A DNA stretch of 64,000 nt from Arthrobacter sp. 260. GTDB lineage: Bacteria > Actinomycetota > Actinomycetes > Actinomycetales > Micrococcaceae. The stretch is taken from assembly GCF_013116745.1 (NCBI RefSeq), contig NZ_JABFOE010000002.1, positions 310,001 through 374,000 of the forward strand, written 5' to 3'. Positions 7,829 through 16,357 of this stretch are shown in pieces. Each line of letters opens with the position of its first letter. Position 1 is the first letter of the stretch. The position numbers were made by a program, and so were the translations under genes. Below the pieces are notes generated by a model. It searched no databases. It worked only from the letters and a program-made list of their open reading frames with translations, and was not told the origin of the DNA.

Positions 7829-8778
7829 TTGGTGACTACCGCTGGGTCCTTCTTGCCGTAGGGCATCCGCAGCCGCAACGAGTTCGGGTCCACGCGCAGG
7901 GCCATGTGGGTCCCCTTGCCGAGGGGGTCCCCGTCGAGCTGGATCTCCTGCGGCTCGTCCAACTGGATTTCGGCGCTCTTGCACTGGAAGTACTCCAGCG
8001 ACGGGTCCTTGCCCTTGCCCCGGGCGAACAGCTTGCCCACGACGCCGAACCAGCCCAGCCGGCCGTGGGGGGCCACGGTCATGATGTCCAGCAGCCCGTC
8101 GTCAATCTTGGCGCCCGGGAAGATCTCCAGGCCGCCCATGATCTTGCCGCAGTTTCCGCCCATCACGCTGCGCAGCCGGCGGGTGATCGTCTCGCCGCCG
8201 TCGAGTGTGATCCGGGTGCGGGCCGGTTTACCGCCCAGGTTCCGGATGCCGGCGTCGACGTAGGCCAGCCAGCCCACCTTGTCCTTCAGGTCATCGCGGG
8301 TGTCAGCCATGATTGACGCGTCAAAGCCCAGTCCGGCCATCACCAGGAACACGTGGGACTCCTGGGCGCGGTCAACCTTCACATGGACGACGTCGACGTT
8401 GCGTTCAGTGCCGAAGAGGGCTGCTTTCGCGGCCTGCTCCGGATTGTCGACGGCAATGTCCAGGTTGCGTGCCAACAGGTTTCCGGTGCCGAGCGGGATC
8501 AGCCCCAGGGCGGCCCCCGTGCCCGCCACCACCTCGGCGACGCAGCGTACCGTTCCGTCACCGCCGGCGGCAATGACGACGTCGACGCCGGCGTCAACAG
8601 CCTCCTGAGCCTGGCCGCGGCCAGGATCGTCGACGGTGGTCTCCAGGTACAGCACGTCTTCCCAGCCCTCAGCCGCGCAGAGCTCCGAGACGATCGCACG
8701 AATGTCAGCGCCGGTGTTCTTGACCGGGTTGATGATCAACGCGGCGCGCTTGGCCCGGGTGTCGGAGGGCTGGGTCAT
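7816..8778 (-). CDS. Diacylglycerol kinase family lipid kinase (YegS/DgkB-like)
   Basis: A 320-residue protein with the DAGK catalytic domain that phosphorylates diacylglycerol or a related lipid using ATP. The nucleotide-binding GGDGT is at residues 72-76 and PLGTGN at 95-100, followed by the NLDIAVDNPEQAA helix typical of the family. The C-terminal half is the beta-rich second domain, with VMGGNCGKIMGGLEIFPGA near 195-215. The length fits the family. It is monocistronic and divergent from the SGNH hydrolase gene. Confidence 0.9.
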   Translation of the reverse strand: MTQPSDTRAKRAALIINPVKNTGADIRAIVSELCAAEGWEDVLYLETTVDDPGRGQAQEAVDAGVDVVIAAGGDGTVRCVAEVVAGTGAALGLIPLGTGNLLARNLDIAVDNPEQAAKAALFGTERNVDVVHVKVDRAQESHVFLVMAGLGFDASIMADTRDDLKDKVGWLAYVDAGIRNLGGKPARTRITLDGGETITRRLRSVMGGNCGKIMGGLEIFPGAKIDDGLLDIMTVAPHGRLGWFGVVGKLFARGKGKDPSLEYFQCKSAEIQLDEPQEIQLDGDPLGKGTHMALRVDPNSLRLRMPYGKKDPAVVTNPTP

Positions 8779-8887
8779 GATGTCCTTCTCGGATGGAGGG
8801 GGAGGGATGGTGGACGCTGTACAAAAGAAGTTGTCAGCATACTTGCTACCTACCTTATCCCGCGGCGGGAGCAGGTAGCCTCGTCTA

Positions 8888-9658
8888 GTGGAATTCTCTC
8901 AGCGTTACGTGGCCCTTGGCGATTCATTTACCGAAGGTGTCGGCGACTGGCACGCCGCCAGCCCCAACGGGGTGCGGGGGTGGGCGGACCGGGTGGCCGA
9001 GCAGCTGATCCTCGCCGACGGTACATGGGGCTACGCGAACCTCGCGGTCCGCGGCAAGAAAGTGCGCCAGGTGCTCGATGAGCAGGTGGACCGGGCCCTC
9101 GCCCTGGAGCCCACACTGATCACCCTCTACGCCGGCGGCAACGACATCCTGCGGCCACGGATCGACATCGACGCGCTGATGTCAGCGTACGACGACGGTG
9201 TGGGCCGGCTGGCAGGCTCGGGGGCCGCCGTCGTGCTGTTCACTGGATTCGACTCGGTGGGCTCAGCGGTGTTCGGGAAGACCCGTGGCCGGACCGCCAT
9301 CTACAACGAACTGGTCCGTGAAATCGCCGACCGCCACCACGCCGACGTGGTGGACTACTGGCGGTTCAGGGAGTTCCAGAACTGGGGTTACTGGGACACC
9401 GACCGGATGCACATGTCCTCCGCCGGCCACACCCTGATGGCCAAACGGGTCCTTGAAGTGCTGAGGGCCTCCCACGAGATCGACCTGCCCGAACTGGACG
9501 CTGCGCCGGCCGCCTCGCGGATCAACCAGTTGCGGGCTGACGCCCAGTGGGCGCGGGACTACCTTTCGCCCTGGGTGGGCCGCCGGCTGCGCGGCGTCTC
9601 ATCAGGGGATGTGCTGACCGCGAAGTACCCGGAGCTGACCCGCCCGGTGTGGGAGTAG
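8888..9658 (+). CDS. SGNH/GDSL hydrolase
   Basis: A 256-residue hydrolase with all four SGNH blocks: GDSFTEG with nucleophile Ser13, a Gly in block II near residue 56, GGNDIL with Asn85 and DRMHMSSAGH with Asp172/His175. No signal peptide is seen, so a cytoplasmic esterase or lipase is expected. The C-terminal 60 residues extend past the catalytic core and contain an SPWVGRRLRGVSSGD motif seen in actinobacterial homologues. The start is GTG. Substrate unknown. A TTGTCA/CTTATC promoter-like pair lies at 8831-8859. Confidence 0.9.
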   Translation: MEFSQRYVALGDSFTEGVGDWHAASPNGVRGWADRVAEQLILADGTWGYANLAVRGKKVRQVLDEQVDRALALEPTLITLYAGGNDILRPRIDIDALMSAYDDGVGRLAGSGAAVVLFTGFDSVGSAVFGKTRGRTAIYNELVREIADRHHADVVDYWRFREFQNWGYWDTDRMHMSSAGHTLMAKRVLEVLRASHEIDLPELDAAPAASRINQLRADAQWARDYLSPWVGRRLRGVSSGDVLTAKYPELTRPVWE

Positions 9659-9714
9659 CAGCCGAAGCCAAGGCGGGCGCGGTCCGGGGGCGCGGTGTGT
9701 GCCAGAATGACCAG

Positions 9715-10212
9715 ATGAATGGTGTCAGGTGGTTGAATCCCGAGGAGCGGCAGGCCTGGCTGGCGCTTTATGCGGTCACCACCATCCTTCCGGGATCCCT
9801 GGACGGGCACCTGTTCCGACAGGCAAAAATCACCCTGTTCGACTACCACGTCCTGGCGATGCTCTCCGAGGCTGACGACCTGACCCTCGCCATGAGTGAC
9901 CTCGCGGCACGGTCGAACGCCTCCCTGTCCCGGCTCAGCCACGTGGTGAAGAAACTGGAGGGGCGCGGCTGGGTGTCCCGCAGCCCCAGCACGGTCGATG
10001 GCCGCGTGACCACCGCCACCATTACGCGGGACGGGATGGAGAACCTCAAGGTCCTCGCCCGCAAGCATGTGGAGCACGTGCGGCAGGCGGTCTTCGACGC
10101 GCTGACCGACGACGACGTCCGGGACCTGGAGCGGATCGGGAAGAAGATCCTCGCCAGTCTCGATGACACCCACTGGATCCTCGACCAACCCTCACCAGGA
10201 GCACAACCATGA
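9715..10212 (+). CDS. MarR family transcriptional regulator
   Basis: A 165-residue winged-helix regulator of the MarR family when started at the ATG at 9715; the frame is open further upstream but that part overlaps the hydrolase gene. The core LTLAMSDLAARSNASLSRLSHVVKKLEGRGWVSR gives the recognition helix, and the wing is STVDGRVTTATIT. The N-terminal helix and the C-terminal HVEHVRQAVFDALTDDD make the dimer region. It overlaps the downstream nucleotidyltransferase gene by ATGA. Ligand and targets unknown. Confidence 0.85.
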   Translation: MNGVRWLNPEERQAWLALYAVTTILPGSLDGHLFRQAKITLFDYHVLAMLSEADDLTLAMSDLAARSNASLSRLSHVVKKLEGRGWVSRSPSTVDGRVTTATITRDGMENLKVLARKHVEHVRQAVFDALTDDDVRDLERIGKKILASLDDTHWILDQPSPGAQP

Positions 10213-11330
10213 AGCCACCCTCAGTCCTCGCCATCGTCTTGGCCGGAGGATCGGGCGGTCGCCTGGGAACGTTAACCGACAGGCGCGCCAAGCCTGCCCT
10301 GCCCGTCGCCGGCAGTTACCGTCTGATCGACATTCCGCTGTCCAACCTGCACCACAGCGGGTTTTCGGATGTCTGGATGGTGCAGCAGTACCAGCCGAAC
10401 TCGCTCAACGACCACCTGGCCAACGGCAGGCACTGGGATCTCGACCGGACCAACGGGGGGCTGCGGGTGATGCCCCCGTTCGAGGGACGGGACGGTGAAG
10501 GGTTCGCCGACGGCAACGCCGACAGCCTGTACCGGCAGGCGGCCTTCATCAGGGAGTTCAACCCCGACCTGGTGCTGCTGCTCAGCGCCGACCACCTGTA
10601 CCAGCTGGACTTCCGCGACGTCGTCCAGACCCACCTGGACGCCAAGGCCACCGCAACGATCGTCACCACACGGTTCGACGGCGACGCCTCCGCCCACGGG
10701 GTCGTCGAGGTTTCCGGGGGTGCAGTGACCGGCTTCGAGTACAAGCCCGACACACCGAAAACCGACCTGGTCGCCACCGAGGTGTTCCTGTTCGACGCCA
10801 TGCACCTGCTGGATACCCTCGAACTGTTGGAGAAGGAAGAGGGCGGGCTCGACGACTACGGGGACCAGCTGCTGCCCCACCTGGTGGAACACTCAACAGT
10901 GGTCGAGCACCGCCTCGAGGGGTACTGGTTGGATCTCGGCACCCCCGAGAACTACCACCGCGCCCACATGGAACTGCTCGACGGCGATGGTCTGCGGTTC
11001 GACGACCCCGACTGGCCCATCATCACCGGCAGCCCCCGGCGCGTACCGGCGTTCGTGGGGAAGGGCGCGGTCGTCACCGACTCGATGCTGGCACCCGGAA
11101 GCCGCATCTTCGGTGAGGTCACCCACAGCGTGATCGGGCCCGACACCGTGGTGGAGGCTGGCGCCGTCGTCGTCGATTCAATCCTGCTGGACGGGATCGT
11201 CGTCCCGTCAGGGGCTCGGGTCCACCGCTCGATCGTTGACTCCGGTGCCACGCTCGACGACGGCGCCCGGATCGGCAGCGACGACGCCGTGACGGTAGTC
11301 GATCGCGACGGCGACACCACCAGCGATTAG
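10209..11330 (+). CDS. GlgC-like sugar-1-phosphate nucleotidyltransferase (divergent paralogue)
   Basis: A 373-residue protein with an N-terminal nucleotidyltransferase domain (LAGGSGGRLG...KPALPVAGSYRLIDIPLSN) and a C-terminal left-handed beta-helix of hexapeptide repeats from about residue 270. It looks like ADP-glucose pyrophosphorylase but departs from it: the usual GGxGTRLxPLT loop reads GGSGGRLGTLT, the GTADA block reads GNADSLYR, and it is shorter than the usual 400 or more residues. Activity as GlgC is therefore not certain. It is coupled to the MarR gene. Confidence 0.8.
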   Translation: MKPPSVLAIVLAGGSGGRLGTLTDRRAKPALPVAGSYRLIDIPLSNLHHSGFSDVWMVQQYQPNSLNDHLANGRHWDLDRTNGGLRVMPPFEGRDGEGFADGNADSLYRQAAFIREFNPDLVLLLSADHLYQLDFRDVVQTHLDAKATATIVTTRFDGDASAHGVVEVSGGAVTGFEYKPDTPKTDLVATEVFLFDAMHLLDTLELLEKEEGGLDDYGDQLLPHLVEHSTVVEHRLEGYWLDLGTPENYHRAHMELLDGDGLRFDDPDWPIITGSPRRVPAFVGKGAVVTDSMLAPGSRIFGEVTHSVIGPDTVVEAGAVVVDSILLDGIVVPSGARVHRSIVDSGATLDDGARIGSDDAVTVVDRDGDTTSD

Positions 11331-11349
11331 CCATAACTGACGCCAGCTC

Positions 11350-11568
11350 CTAGAATGGAAAGGCATCAGGTGGCGGAGCGTGCGCAATTGCTCCGATTTT
11401 CTGGGAATCATCTTCCGGGGAATCGGTAGTTAGGGGCTCAAGTTGCGCGAAAACCGCTAATAATCCCGACAGTCTCGGCTGTCGTTTTGGGCGCCCCTGG
11501 CCGCATTCCAAGGCGGGTAAGACTGCCGGTACCTAGGTACATTTCATTTAACTCTTTGGAGGATCGTC
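11350..11568 (+). promoter_or_regulatory. Structured leader of the ribosomal protein operon
   Basis: A TAGAAT -10-like box at 11350-11355 would give a leader of about 200 bases before rpmB. It contains a CGGAGC/GCTCCG hairpin followed by ATTTT (11374-11400), a second hairpin CGACAG/CTGTCG followed by TTTT (11467-11488) and a 12-base palindrome GTACCTAGGTAC (11529-11540). The first hairpin may simply terminate the upstream gene; the second could attenuate the operon. No convincing Zur box was found. Confidence 0.4.
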
Positions 11569-11805
11569 ATGGCAGCTCACTGCCAAGTGACTGGAGCCGA
11601 GCCGGGCTTTGGGCACAGCATTTCCCACTCACACCGCCGCACCAAGCGCAGGTTTGACCCGAACATCCAGAAGAAGCGCTACTGGGTTCCGTCCCTGCGC
11701 CGCAATGTCACGCTGCAGGTTTCTGCCCGCGGCATCAAGACCATCGACGTGCGCGGTATTGACGCCGTCGTCGCGTCGATCCTGGCCCGGGGAGTGAAGC
11801 TCTAA
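11569..11805 (+). CDS. rpmB: 50S ribosomal protein L28 (zinc-free type)
   Basis: A 78-residue L28 protein starting [20 protein letters not shown]. Zinc-binding L28 proteins carry paired cysteines (CxxC); this one has a single cysteine and so belongs to the C-minus form. GGAGG lies 7 bases before ATG. First gene of a tight three-gene operon with rpmG and rpsN, which are also zinc-free. In many actinobacteria such sets are Zur-repressed spares; here no Zur site is evident and the set may be the only copy. Confidence 0.95.
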   Translation: MAAHCQVTGAEPGFGHSISHSHRRTKRRFDPNIQKKRYWVPSLRRNVTLQVSARGIKTIDVRGIDAVVASILARGVKL

Positions 11806-11972
11806 TGGCAAAAGATAAAGACGTACGCCCGATCATCAAGCTGAAGTCCACGGCCGGCACCGGGTACACCTACGTGACCCGCAAGAACCGCCGTAACGAC
11901 CCGGACCGCATGGTTCTGATGAAGTACGATCCCAAGATCCGTAAGCACGTCGAATTCCGAGAGGAGCGCTAA
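11805..11972 (+). CDS. rpmG: 50S ribosomal protein L33 (zinc-free type)
   Basis: A 55-residue L33 protein beginning [20 protein letters not shown] and ending VEFREER. It has no cysteines, so it is the C-minus paralogue type. Its ATG shares a base with the rpmB stop codon (TAATG), giving translational coupling. The short size and high Lys/Arg content fit the family exactly. Confidence 0.95.
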   Translation: MAKDKDVRPIIKLKSTAGTGYTYVTRKNRRNDPDRMVLMKYDPKIRKHVEFREER

Positions 11973-11976
11973 TCAC

Positions 11977-12282
11977 ATGGCTAAGAAGTCTAAAATTGCC
12001 CGCAACGAACAGCGCAAGGTAATTGTTGAGCGCTACGCTGCGAAGCGCCTCGAGCTGAAGAAGACCCTGGTTGACGCCAACGCAACCGATGAAGCCCGCG
12101 AAGAAGCACGCCTCGGCCTGCAGAAGCTTCCCCGCAACGCCTCACCAGTGCGCCTGCGCAACCGCGACCAGATCGACGGTCGCCCCCGCGGAACACTCCA
12201 GAAGTTCGGTATCTCCCGTGTCCGCTTCCGCGACATGGCTCACCGTGGCGAGCTGCCCGGTGTAACCAAGTCCAGCTGGTAA
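11977..12282 (+). CDS. rpsN: 30S ribosomal protein S14 (zinc-free type)
   Basis: A 101-residue S14 of the long, cysteine-free class, starting [14 protein letters not shown] and ending in [11 protein letters not shown]; the segment RCxxCGR of zinc-type S14 is replaced by [12 protein letters not shown]. The AGAGGAGCG just before serves as ribosome binding site and overlaps the rpmG end. The operon ends with the strong hairpin at 12315. Confidence 0.95.
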   Translation: MAKKSKIARNEQRKVIVERYAAKRLELKKTLVDANATDEAREEARLGLQKLPRNASPVRLRNRDQIDGRPRGTLQKFGISRVRFRDMAHRGELPGVTKSSW

Positions 12283-12314
12283 CACCCGCTGGCTGGTAGC
12301 TACCAGTAACGCAC

Positions 12315-12344
12315 GAGGACGACGACCCACGGGTCGTCGTCCTC
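12315..12344 (+). terminator. Strong terminator hairpin after rpsN
   Basis: Perfect 14-base inverted repeat GAGGACGACGACCC / GGGTCGTCGTCCTC with a minimal loop, 33 bases after the rpsN stop. No T-tract follows, which is common in high-GC actinobacteria. Confidence 0.75.
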
Positions 12345-12413
12345 ATGCGTTAAGTCTCGTGCATTAAGTTGGGTACGTCGGTGACCGAATCCCCGGCCTG
12401 AAAGGTCAACCCC

Positions 12414-13583
12414 GTGCCGCAGCAGAAACTGCTTCAACCGCCCATGCTGCTCCTAGCCGTCGGCGGGTTCCTTGCGGTCGCCACCGAGGTACTCCCCATC
12501 GGGTTGCTGCCCCTGATGGCCGAGGATCTGGGCGTCACCGAGTCATCGATCGGGCTGTTGGTCTCCGCCTATGCTGCCGTGGTGGTGTTCGCGTCGATTC
12601 CCCTGAACGCGTGGACCAGCGCTCTGCCGCGCAAGCCACTGCTGGTGGGCCTGTTGGCAGGCTACGGCATCAGCAACGTGGTCCTGTGCCTGGCGCAGGA
12701 CTATTCGATCGCCCTGACCGGGCGGGTACTCGCGGGAGCCTGCCACGCCCTGTTCTTCGCGGTGGTGTTCGGTTACGCCACCCGCTTGGCGCCGCCGGGG
12801 CGGATGGGCGCAGCCGTCGCCCTCGTCAACGCCGGAAACGCCGTCGCCATCGCGGTCGGGGTGCCGCTGAGCACGTGGCTGGGCGCCACGGTGGGCTGGC
12901 GGTGGTCCTTCGGCTGCGCGGCGATCATCGCGCTGCTGCTCGCGGTGGGCGCAGCCGTGGTGATGCCAGCGATCCGCGGATCGGCGGTATCCGGTGGGAC
13001 GCAGCTGAGGGAAGCCCTCGCGGAGCCAGCCCTCCGGCGGGTAATCGTCGCGGTAGTGGTAATGATGACCGGCCAGTTCGCGCTGTACACCTTTATCACG
13101 CCGGTGCTGCTGCAGTCCGGGTTCACCGCGACCAACGTGGGGTTCGCCCTCCTCGCCTACGGAGGAGCCGGAATCCTGGGGCTGCTGCTGTGCAGCCGTT
13201 TCACCGACACGGCGCTCCGGCCCGCGCTCCTGCTGTCCCTGCTGGTGATGACCGGCTGCTTCCTGGCGATCGCCCTCCTCGGGGGCTCACCGGGCTGGAC
13301 CCTGGCCGTGGTGATCGTGTGGGGTCTGCTGTACGGGCCAGTGCCGTCCTACGTGACCACTGCGGCGCTGAGCGCCTCCCGCGACCACCCCGACACGGTG
13401 GCTGCCGTCCACAATTCGACCTTCAACATCGGGATCAGCGCCGGGGCACTCGTCGGAGCGCAAATGCTGTTGGTGAGCGATCCCTCCGGGATTGGATTCG
13501 CCGCGGCAGCGCTCACGCTGGTCGCATTGGCAGTCGTGTTCACGGGTGCCAGGCAGGGATTTCCGCGAAAGACCCCAAAATAG
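12414..13583 (+). CDS. MFS transporter, DHA1 family (AraJ/drug-exporter-like)
   Basis: A 389-residue transporter with twelve predicted helices and the DHA1 layout: a first helix with AVGGFLAVATEVLPIGLLPLMAEDLGV, the charged loop after helix 2 (SALPRKPLL) and the GRVLAGACHALFFAVVFGYATRL helix 4 region. It is like AraJ/NepI-type exporters of sugars, nucleosides or drugs. The start is GTG. A short GTGCC/GGCAC hairpin overlaps its end. Substrate unknown. Confidence 0.88.
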   Translation: MPQQKLLQPPMLLLAVGGFLAVATEVLPIGLLPLMAEDLGVTESSIGLLVSAYAAVVVFASIPLNAWTSALPRKPLLVGLLAGYGISNVVLCLAQDYSIALTGRVLAGACHALFFAVVFGYATRLAPPGRMGAAVALVNAGNAVAIAVGVPLSTWLGATVGWRWSFGCAAIIALLLAVGAAVVMPAIRGSAVSGGTQLREALAEPALRRVIVAVVVMMTGQFALYTFITPVLLQSGFTATNVGFALLAYGGAGILGLLLCSRFTDTALRPALLLSLLVMTGCFLAIALLGGSPGWTLAVVIVWGLLYGPVPSYVTTAALSASRDHPDTVAAVHNSTFNIGISAGALVGAQMLLVSDPSGIGFAAAALTLVALAVVFTGARQGFPRKTPK

Positions 13584-13721
13584 TGCCCTTTGGCACCTAA
13601 AATCCCTCAAAAAGACCGGAAACGACCGGAGTTTGATGCTCAAGCTGGTAAGTTTTCGCACAGAGGCTTTCAGAACCGTGAAGGCTTTACAAATAAACGG
13701 ACAAGTCCAGGAGGACGTAAA

Positions 13722-14012
13722 TTGGCAACGAAAGAAACCAAGAACCGCAGCGAACTGGTAGCAGAAGTAGCAGCGAAGGCTGACACCAGCCAGACCGCCG
13801 TTAACGGCGTTCTTGACGCACTGTTCGATGTACTGGCAACCTCAGCTGCCAACAACGTCAAGGTCACCATCCCCGGTTGGCTCGCTGTCGAGCGCACCGA
13901 GCGTGCCGCCCGCACCGGCCGCAACCCTCAGACCGGCGAGACCATCCAGATTGCAGCAGGCAGCAGCGTCAAGCTGACCGCCGGCTCCAAGCTGAAGGCT
14001 GCTGTCAAGTAG
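13722..14012 (+). CDS. HU family DNA-binding protein
   Basis: A 96-residue histone-like protein that bends and compacts DNA as a dimer. The sequence runs from KNRSELVAEVAAKADTSQTA through KVTIPGWLAVERTERAARTGRNPQTGETIQI, including the RNPQTGE tip of the DNA-binding arm, to a short lysine-rich end. The TTG start at 13722 is preceded by AGGAGG (13709-13714) and gives the normal HU length; the upstream open frame is not used. It lacks the long alanine/lysine tail of mycobacterial HupB. A terminator follows at 14041. Confidence 0.93.
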   Translation: MATKETKNRSELVAEVAAKADTSQTAVNGVLDALFDVLATSAANNVKVTIPGWLAVERTERAARTGRNPQTGETIQIAAGSSVKLTAGSKLKAAVK

Positions 14013-14040
14013 TCACACACGCCGTCCGCTAAGGACTGTA

Positions 14041-14076
14041 GGCCGCCACCCTTTCCGGTGGCGGCCTTCCCTTTTT
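14041..14076 (+). terminator. Rho-independent terminator after the HU gene
   Basis: Perfect 10-base stem GGCCGCCACC / GGTGGCGGCC with a 6-base loop followed by a T-rich run ending in TTTTT. Confidence 0.9.
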
Positions 14077-14200
14077 AACCCTGCCGTCCCTTTTGCCCGG
14101 CCGGCCGCATCAGCCCCGGCACGTGGCAGAACCCCGCGGCGTCGGGAAATGACGTAAGCCGAATTGTTACCCCTTCTACGCAGGGTAGACAATAGGAAGC

Positions 14201-16357
14201 GTGGCTACGACAACCAAGGTGCCCCGGCCGACCGACCGCCCGGGAACGGATACCCCCGGGGTGAAGGTGGGCTGGCTGATTGCTGGCGGGGCCGCCGTCA
14301 TCGTGGCACTGGTGCTGGCGCTCCTGTTCTCGGGTGCTGCGGGGCCGCGACAGCTTGGCGACCCGGGCCCGCTCACCCGCTGGGGGCTGCCCACGGCGAA
14401 GGCGTTGAACAACATCTCCGTGGCAGCGGTGATCGGGTCACTCGTCTTCGCCGTCATGATTCTTCCGCGCCGGGTCAGCCCAACCCATCGGCGCTCCGAC
14501 GCCGGAAAGCCCGGCGAGGAACACCCCGCCTTCAGCGCGGTGATGACCCTCGCATCGGTTGCAGCGGTGTCATGGACCCTCTCCGCCGTCGGTGTGCTGC
14601 TGTTCACCTACTCGGACGCCGCGGGGCTGCCGCTGAGCAGCGACCCCGGCTACACGGAGGGCCTGGCGTCCTACCTCACCGACTTCGACACCGGCAGGGC
14701 CTGGCTGTCGACGGTCATGATCGCCGCCGTCGTGGCCACCATGACATTCGGTGCCCGATCCAGCGGGTGGCTGGCGCTGACCGGCATCCTGTCCCTGATC
14801 GGGTTGATGCCGATGGCGCTGATCGGCCACTCCTCCAGCGGCGACGACCACTACGCCGCGATCAACTCGATCGCCCTTCATCTGGTGGGGGTCTGCCTCT
14901 GGATCGGTGGGATCACCGTCCTGGCCGTGATCGGTGGACGCCTGGGATCGCTCACCCCGAGCGTGCTGCGCCGCTTCTCCGCCCTGGCAGGATTCGCCTT
15001 CATCCTCGTGGTGTTCTCCGGGGTAATCAACGCGAGCCTGCGGATCGACAATCTGGGCCAGCTGGGATCGGAGTGGGGCCTGCTGGTCACCTTCAAGACG
15101 ATCGCCACCCTCCTGCTGGGCGGGATCGGCCTGATGCACCGGCAGTGGATCATCCCCCAGCTGGGCGGGGGGACAGGGTCACTCACCGGCGGCCAGCTCT
15201 CCGCACGGCGGGTTCTCTGGCAACTGATCGCTGTGGAACTGCTGATCATGGGCGCGGTGTCGGGAGTCGCCGTCGCCCTGGCGCGCACCGCACCACCGGT
15301 CAGCGACGAGATTGCCCCCGATGCGTCTCCGGCGAGGATCCTCACCGGCTACGAGCTGCCCCCTGAACTGACCGGTGCGCGGTGGCTCACCGAGTGGCGG
15401 TTCGACTGGCTGTGGGTCACTTTCGCCGCGGTGGTTGCCGTCGCCTACATCTCGGGTGTCGTGAAGCTCCGCCGGCGCGGGGACACCTGGTCCCTCCTGC
15501 GGCTGACCTGCTGGCTGATCGGGCTCGCGCTGCTGACCTACATCACCTCCGGCCCGCTCGCCGTGTACGGGATGGTGCTGTTCAGTTCCCACATGGTGGG
15601 CCACATGGCGTTGACGATGGTGGTGCCGCTGTTCCTCGTGCTCGGCGCCCCCGTCACGCTGGCGTTGAAGGCCCTGACGCCGCGCGGTGACGGCTCCCGG
15701 GGCATCCGCGAGTGGATCCTGGTGATCGTTCACTCGCGCGCCTCAGCCCTGGTGACGCATCCGTTGTTCGCGGCCGCGAACTTCGCGGGCTCCATTGTGA
15801 TCTTCTACTATTCGCCGCTGTTCGGGTTTGCGATGCGCGAGCATGTGGGCCACGAGCTGATGTACGTGCATTTCCTCATCACCGGCTACATCTTCGTGCT
15901 GTCGATGCTTGGCTCGGACCCGGTGCCGCGCCGGGCGCCGTACCCGCTGCGGATCCTGCTGCTCTTCGCCACCATGGCCTTCCACGCCTTCTTCGGCGTC
16001 GCGCTGATGGGGTCGACGTCACTGCTCCAGGCCAGCTGGTTCGGCAACATGGGCCGTGACTGGGGCCCTTCGGCGCTCGAGGACCAGCAACTGGGCGGCG
16101 CGTTGACTTGGGGAATCGGTGAGATTCCGACGCTGCTGGTGGCGATCGGCGTGGCGATCATGTGGTCACGCGACGACGCCCGGGAGTCCAAACGGACCGA
16201 CCGCGCCGCTGACAGGAATAACAACGCCGACCTGACCGCTTACAACAACATGTTCGCTTCGCTCGCGGAACGCGACAACCGCCGCGGTCCGGGTACACCG
16301 GGACCCGGTAAGCCAGCACCATCCCAGAAGCCTGACCGACCAGGAGCACGTGAATGA
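14201..16357 (+). CDS. CopD-CtaG fusion: copper import / cytochrome c oxidase assembly protein
   Basis: A 718-residue polytopic membrane protein combining an N-terminal CopD-like half (about residues 20-350) with a C-terminal caa3-type CtaG half (about 390-660). CtaG hallmarks include a YGMVLFSSHMVGHMALTMVV helix with histidines and the MREHVGHELMYVHFLITGY segment. The fusion is common in actinobacteria and is thought to move copper to the cytochrome oxidase CuB site. The start is GTG. Its stop overlaps the start of the thioredoxin-NHL gene (ATGA), indicating an operon. Confidence 0.9.
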   Translation: MATTTKVPRPTDRPGTDTPGVKVGWLIAGGAAVIVALVLALLFSGAAGPRQLGDPGPLTRWGLPTAKALNNISVAAVIGSLVFAVMILPRRVSPTHRRSDAGKPGEEHPAFSAVMTLASVAAVSWTLSAVGVLLFTYSDAAGLPLSSDPGYTEGLASYLTDFDTGRAWLSTVMIAAVVATMTFGARSSGWLALTGILSLIGLMPMALIGHSSSGDDHYAAINSIALHLVGVCLWIGGITVLAVIGGRLGSLTPSVLRRFSALAGFAFILVVFSGVINASLRIDNLGQLGSEWGLLVTFKTIATLLLGGIGLMHRQWIIPQLGGGTGSLTGGQLSARRVLWQLIAVELLIMGAVSGVAVALARTAPPVSDEIAPDASPARILTGYELPPELTGARWLTEWRFDWLWVTFAAVVAVAYISGVVKLRRRGDTWSLLRLTCWLIGLALLTYITSGPLAVYGMVLFSSHMVGHMALTMVVPLFLVLGAPVTLALKALTPRGDGSRGIREWILVIVHSRASALVTHPLFAAANFAGSIVIFYYSPLFGFAMREHVGHELMYVHFLITGYIFVLSMLGSDPVPRRAPYPLRILLLFATMAFHAFFGVALMGSTSLLQASWFGNMGRDWGPSALEDQQLGGALTWGIGEIPTLLVAIGVAIMWSRDDARESKRTDRAADRNNNADLTAYNNMFASLAERDNRRGPGTPGPGKPAPSQKPDRPGARE

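Noticed and set aside
11350-11568. Zur operator upstream of the zinc-free ribosomal genes
   Set aside because: The region was read for the AT-rich TGAAAATnATTTTCA-type palindrome; only weak partial matches such as GATT...AATC were present.
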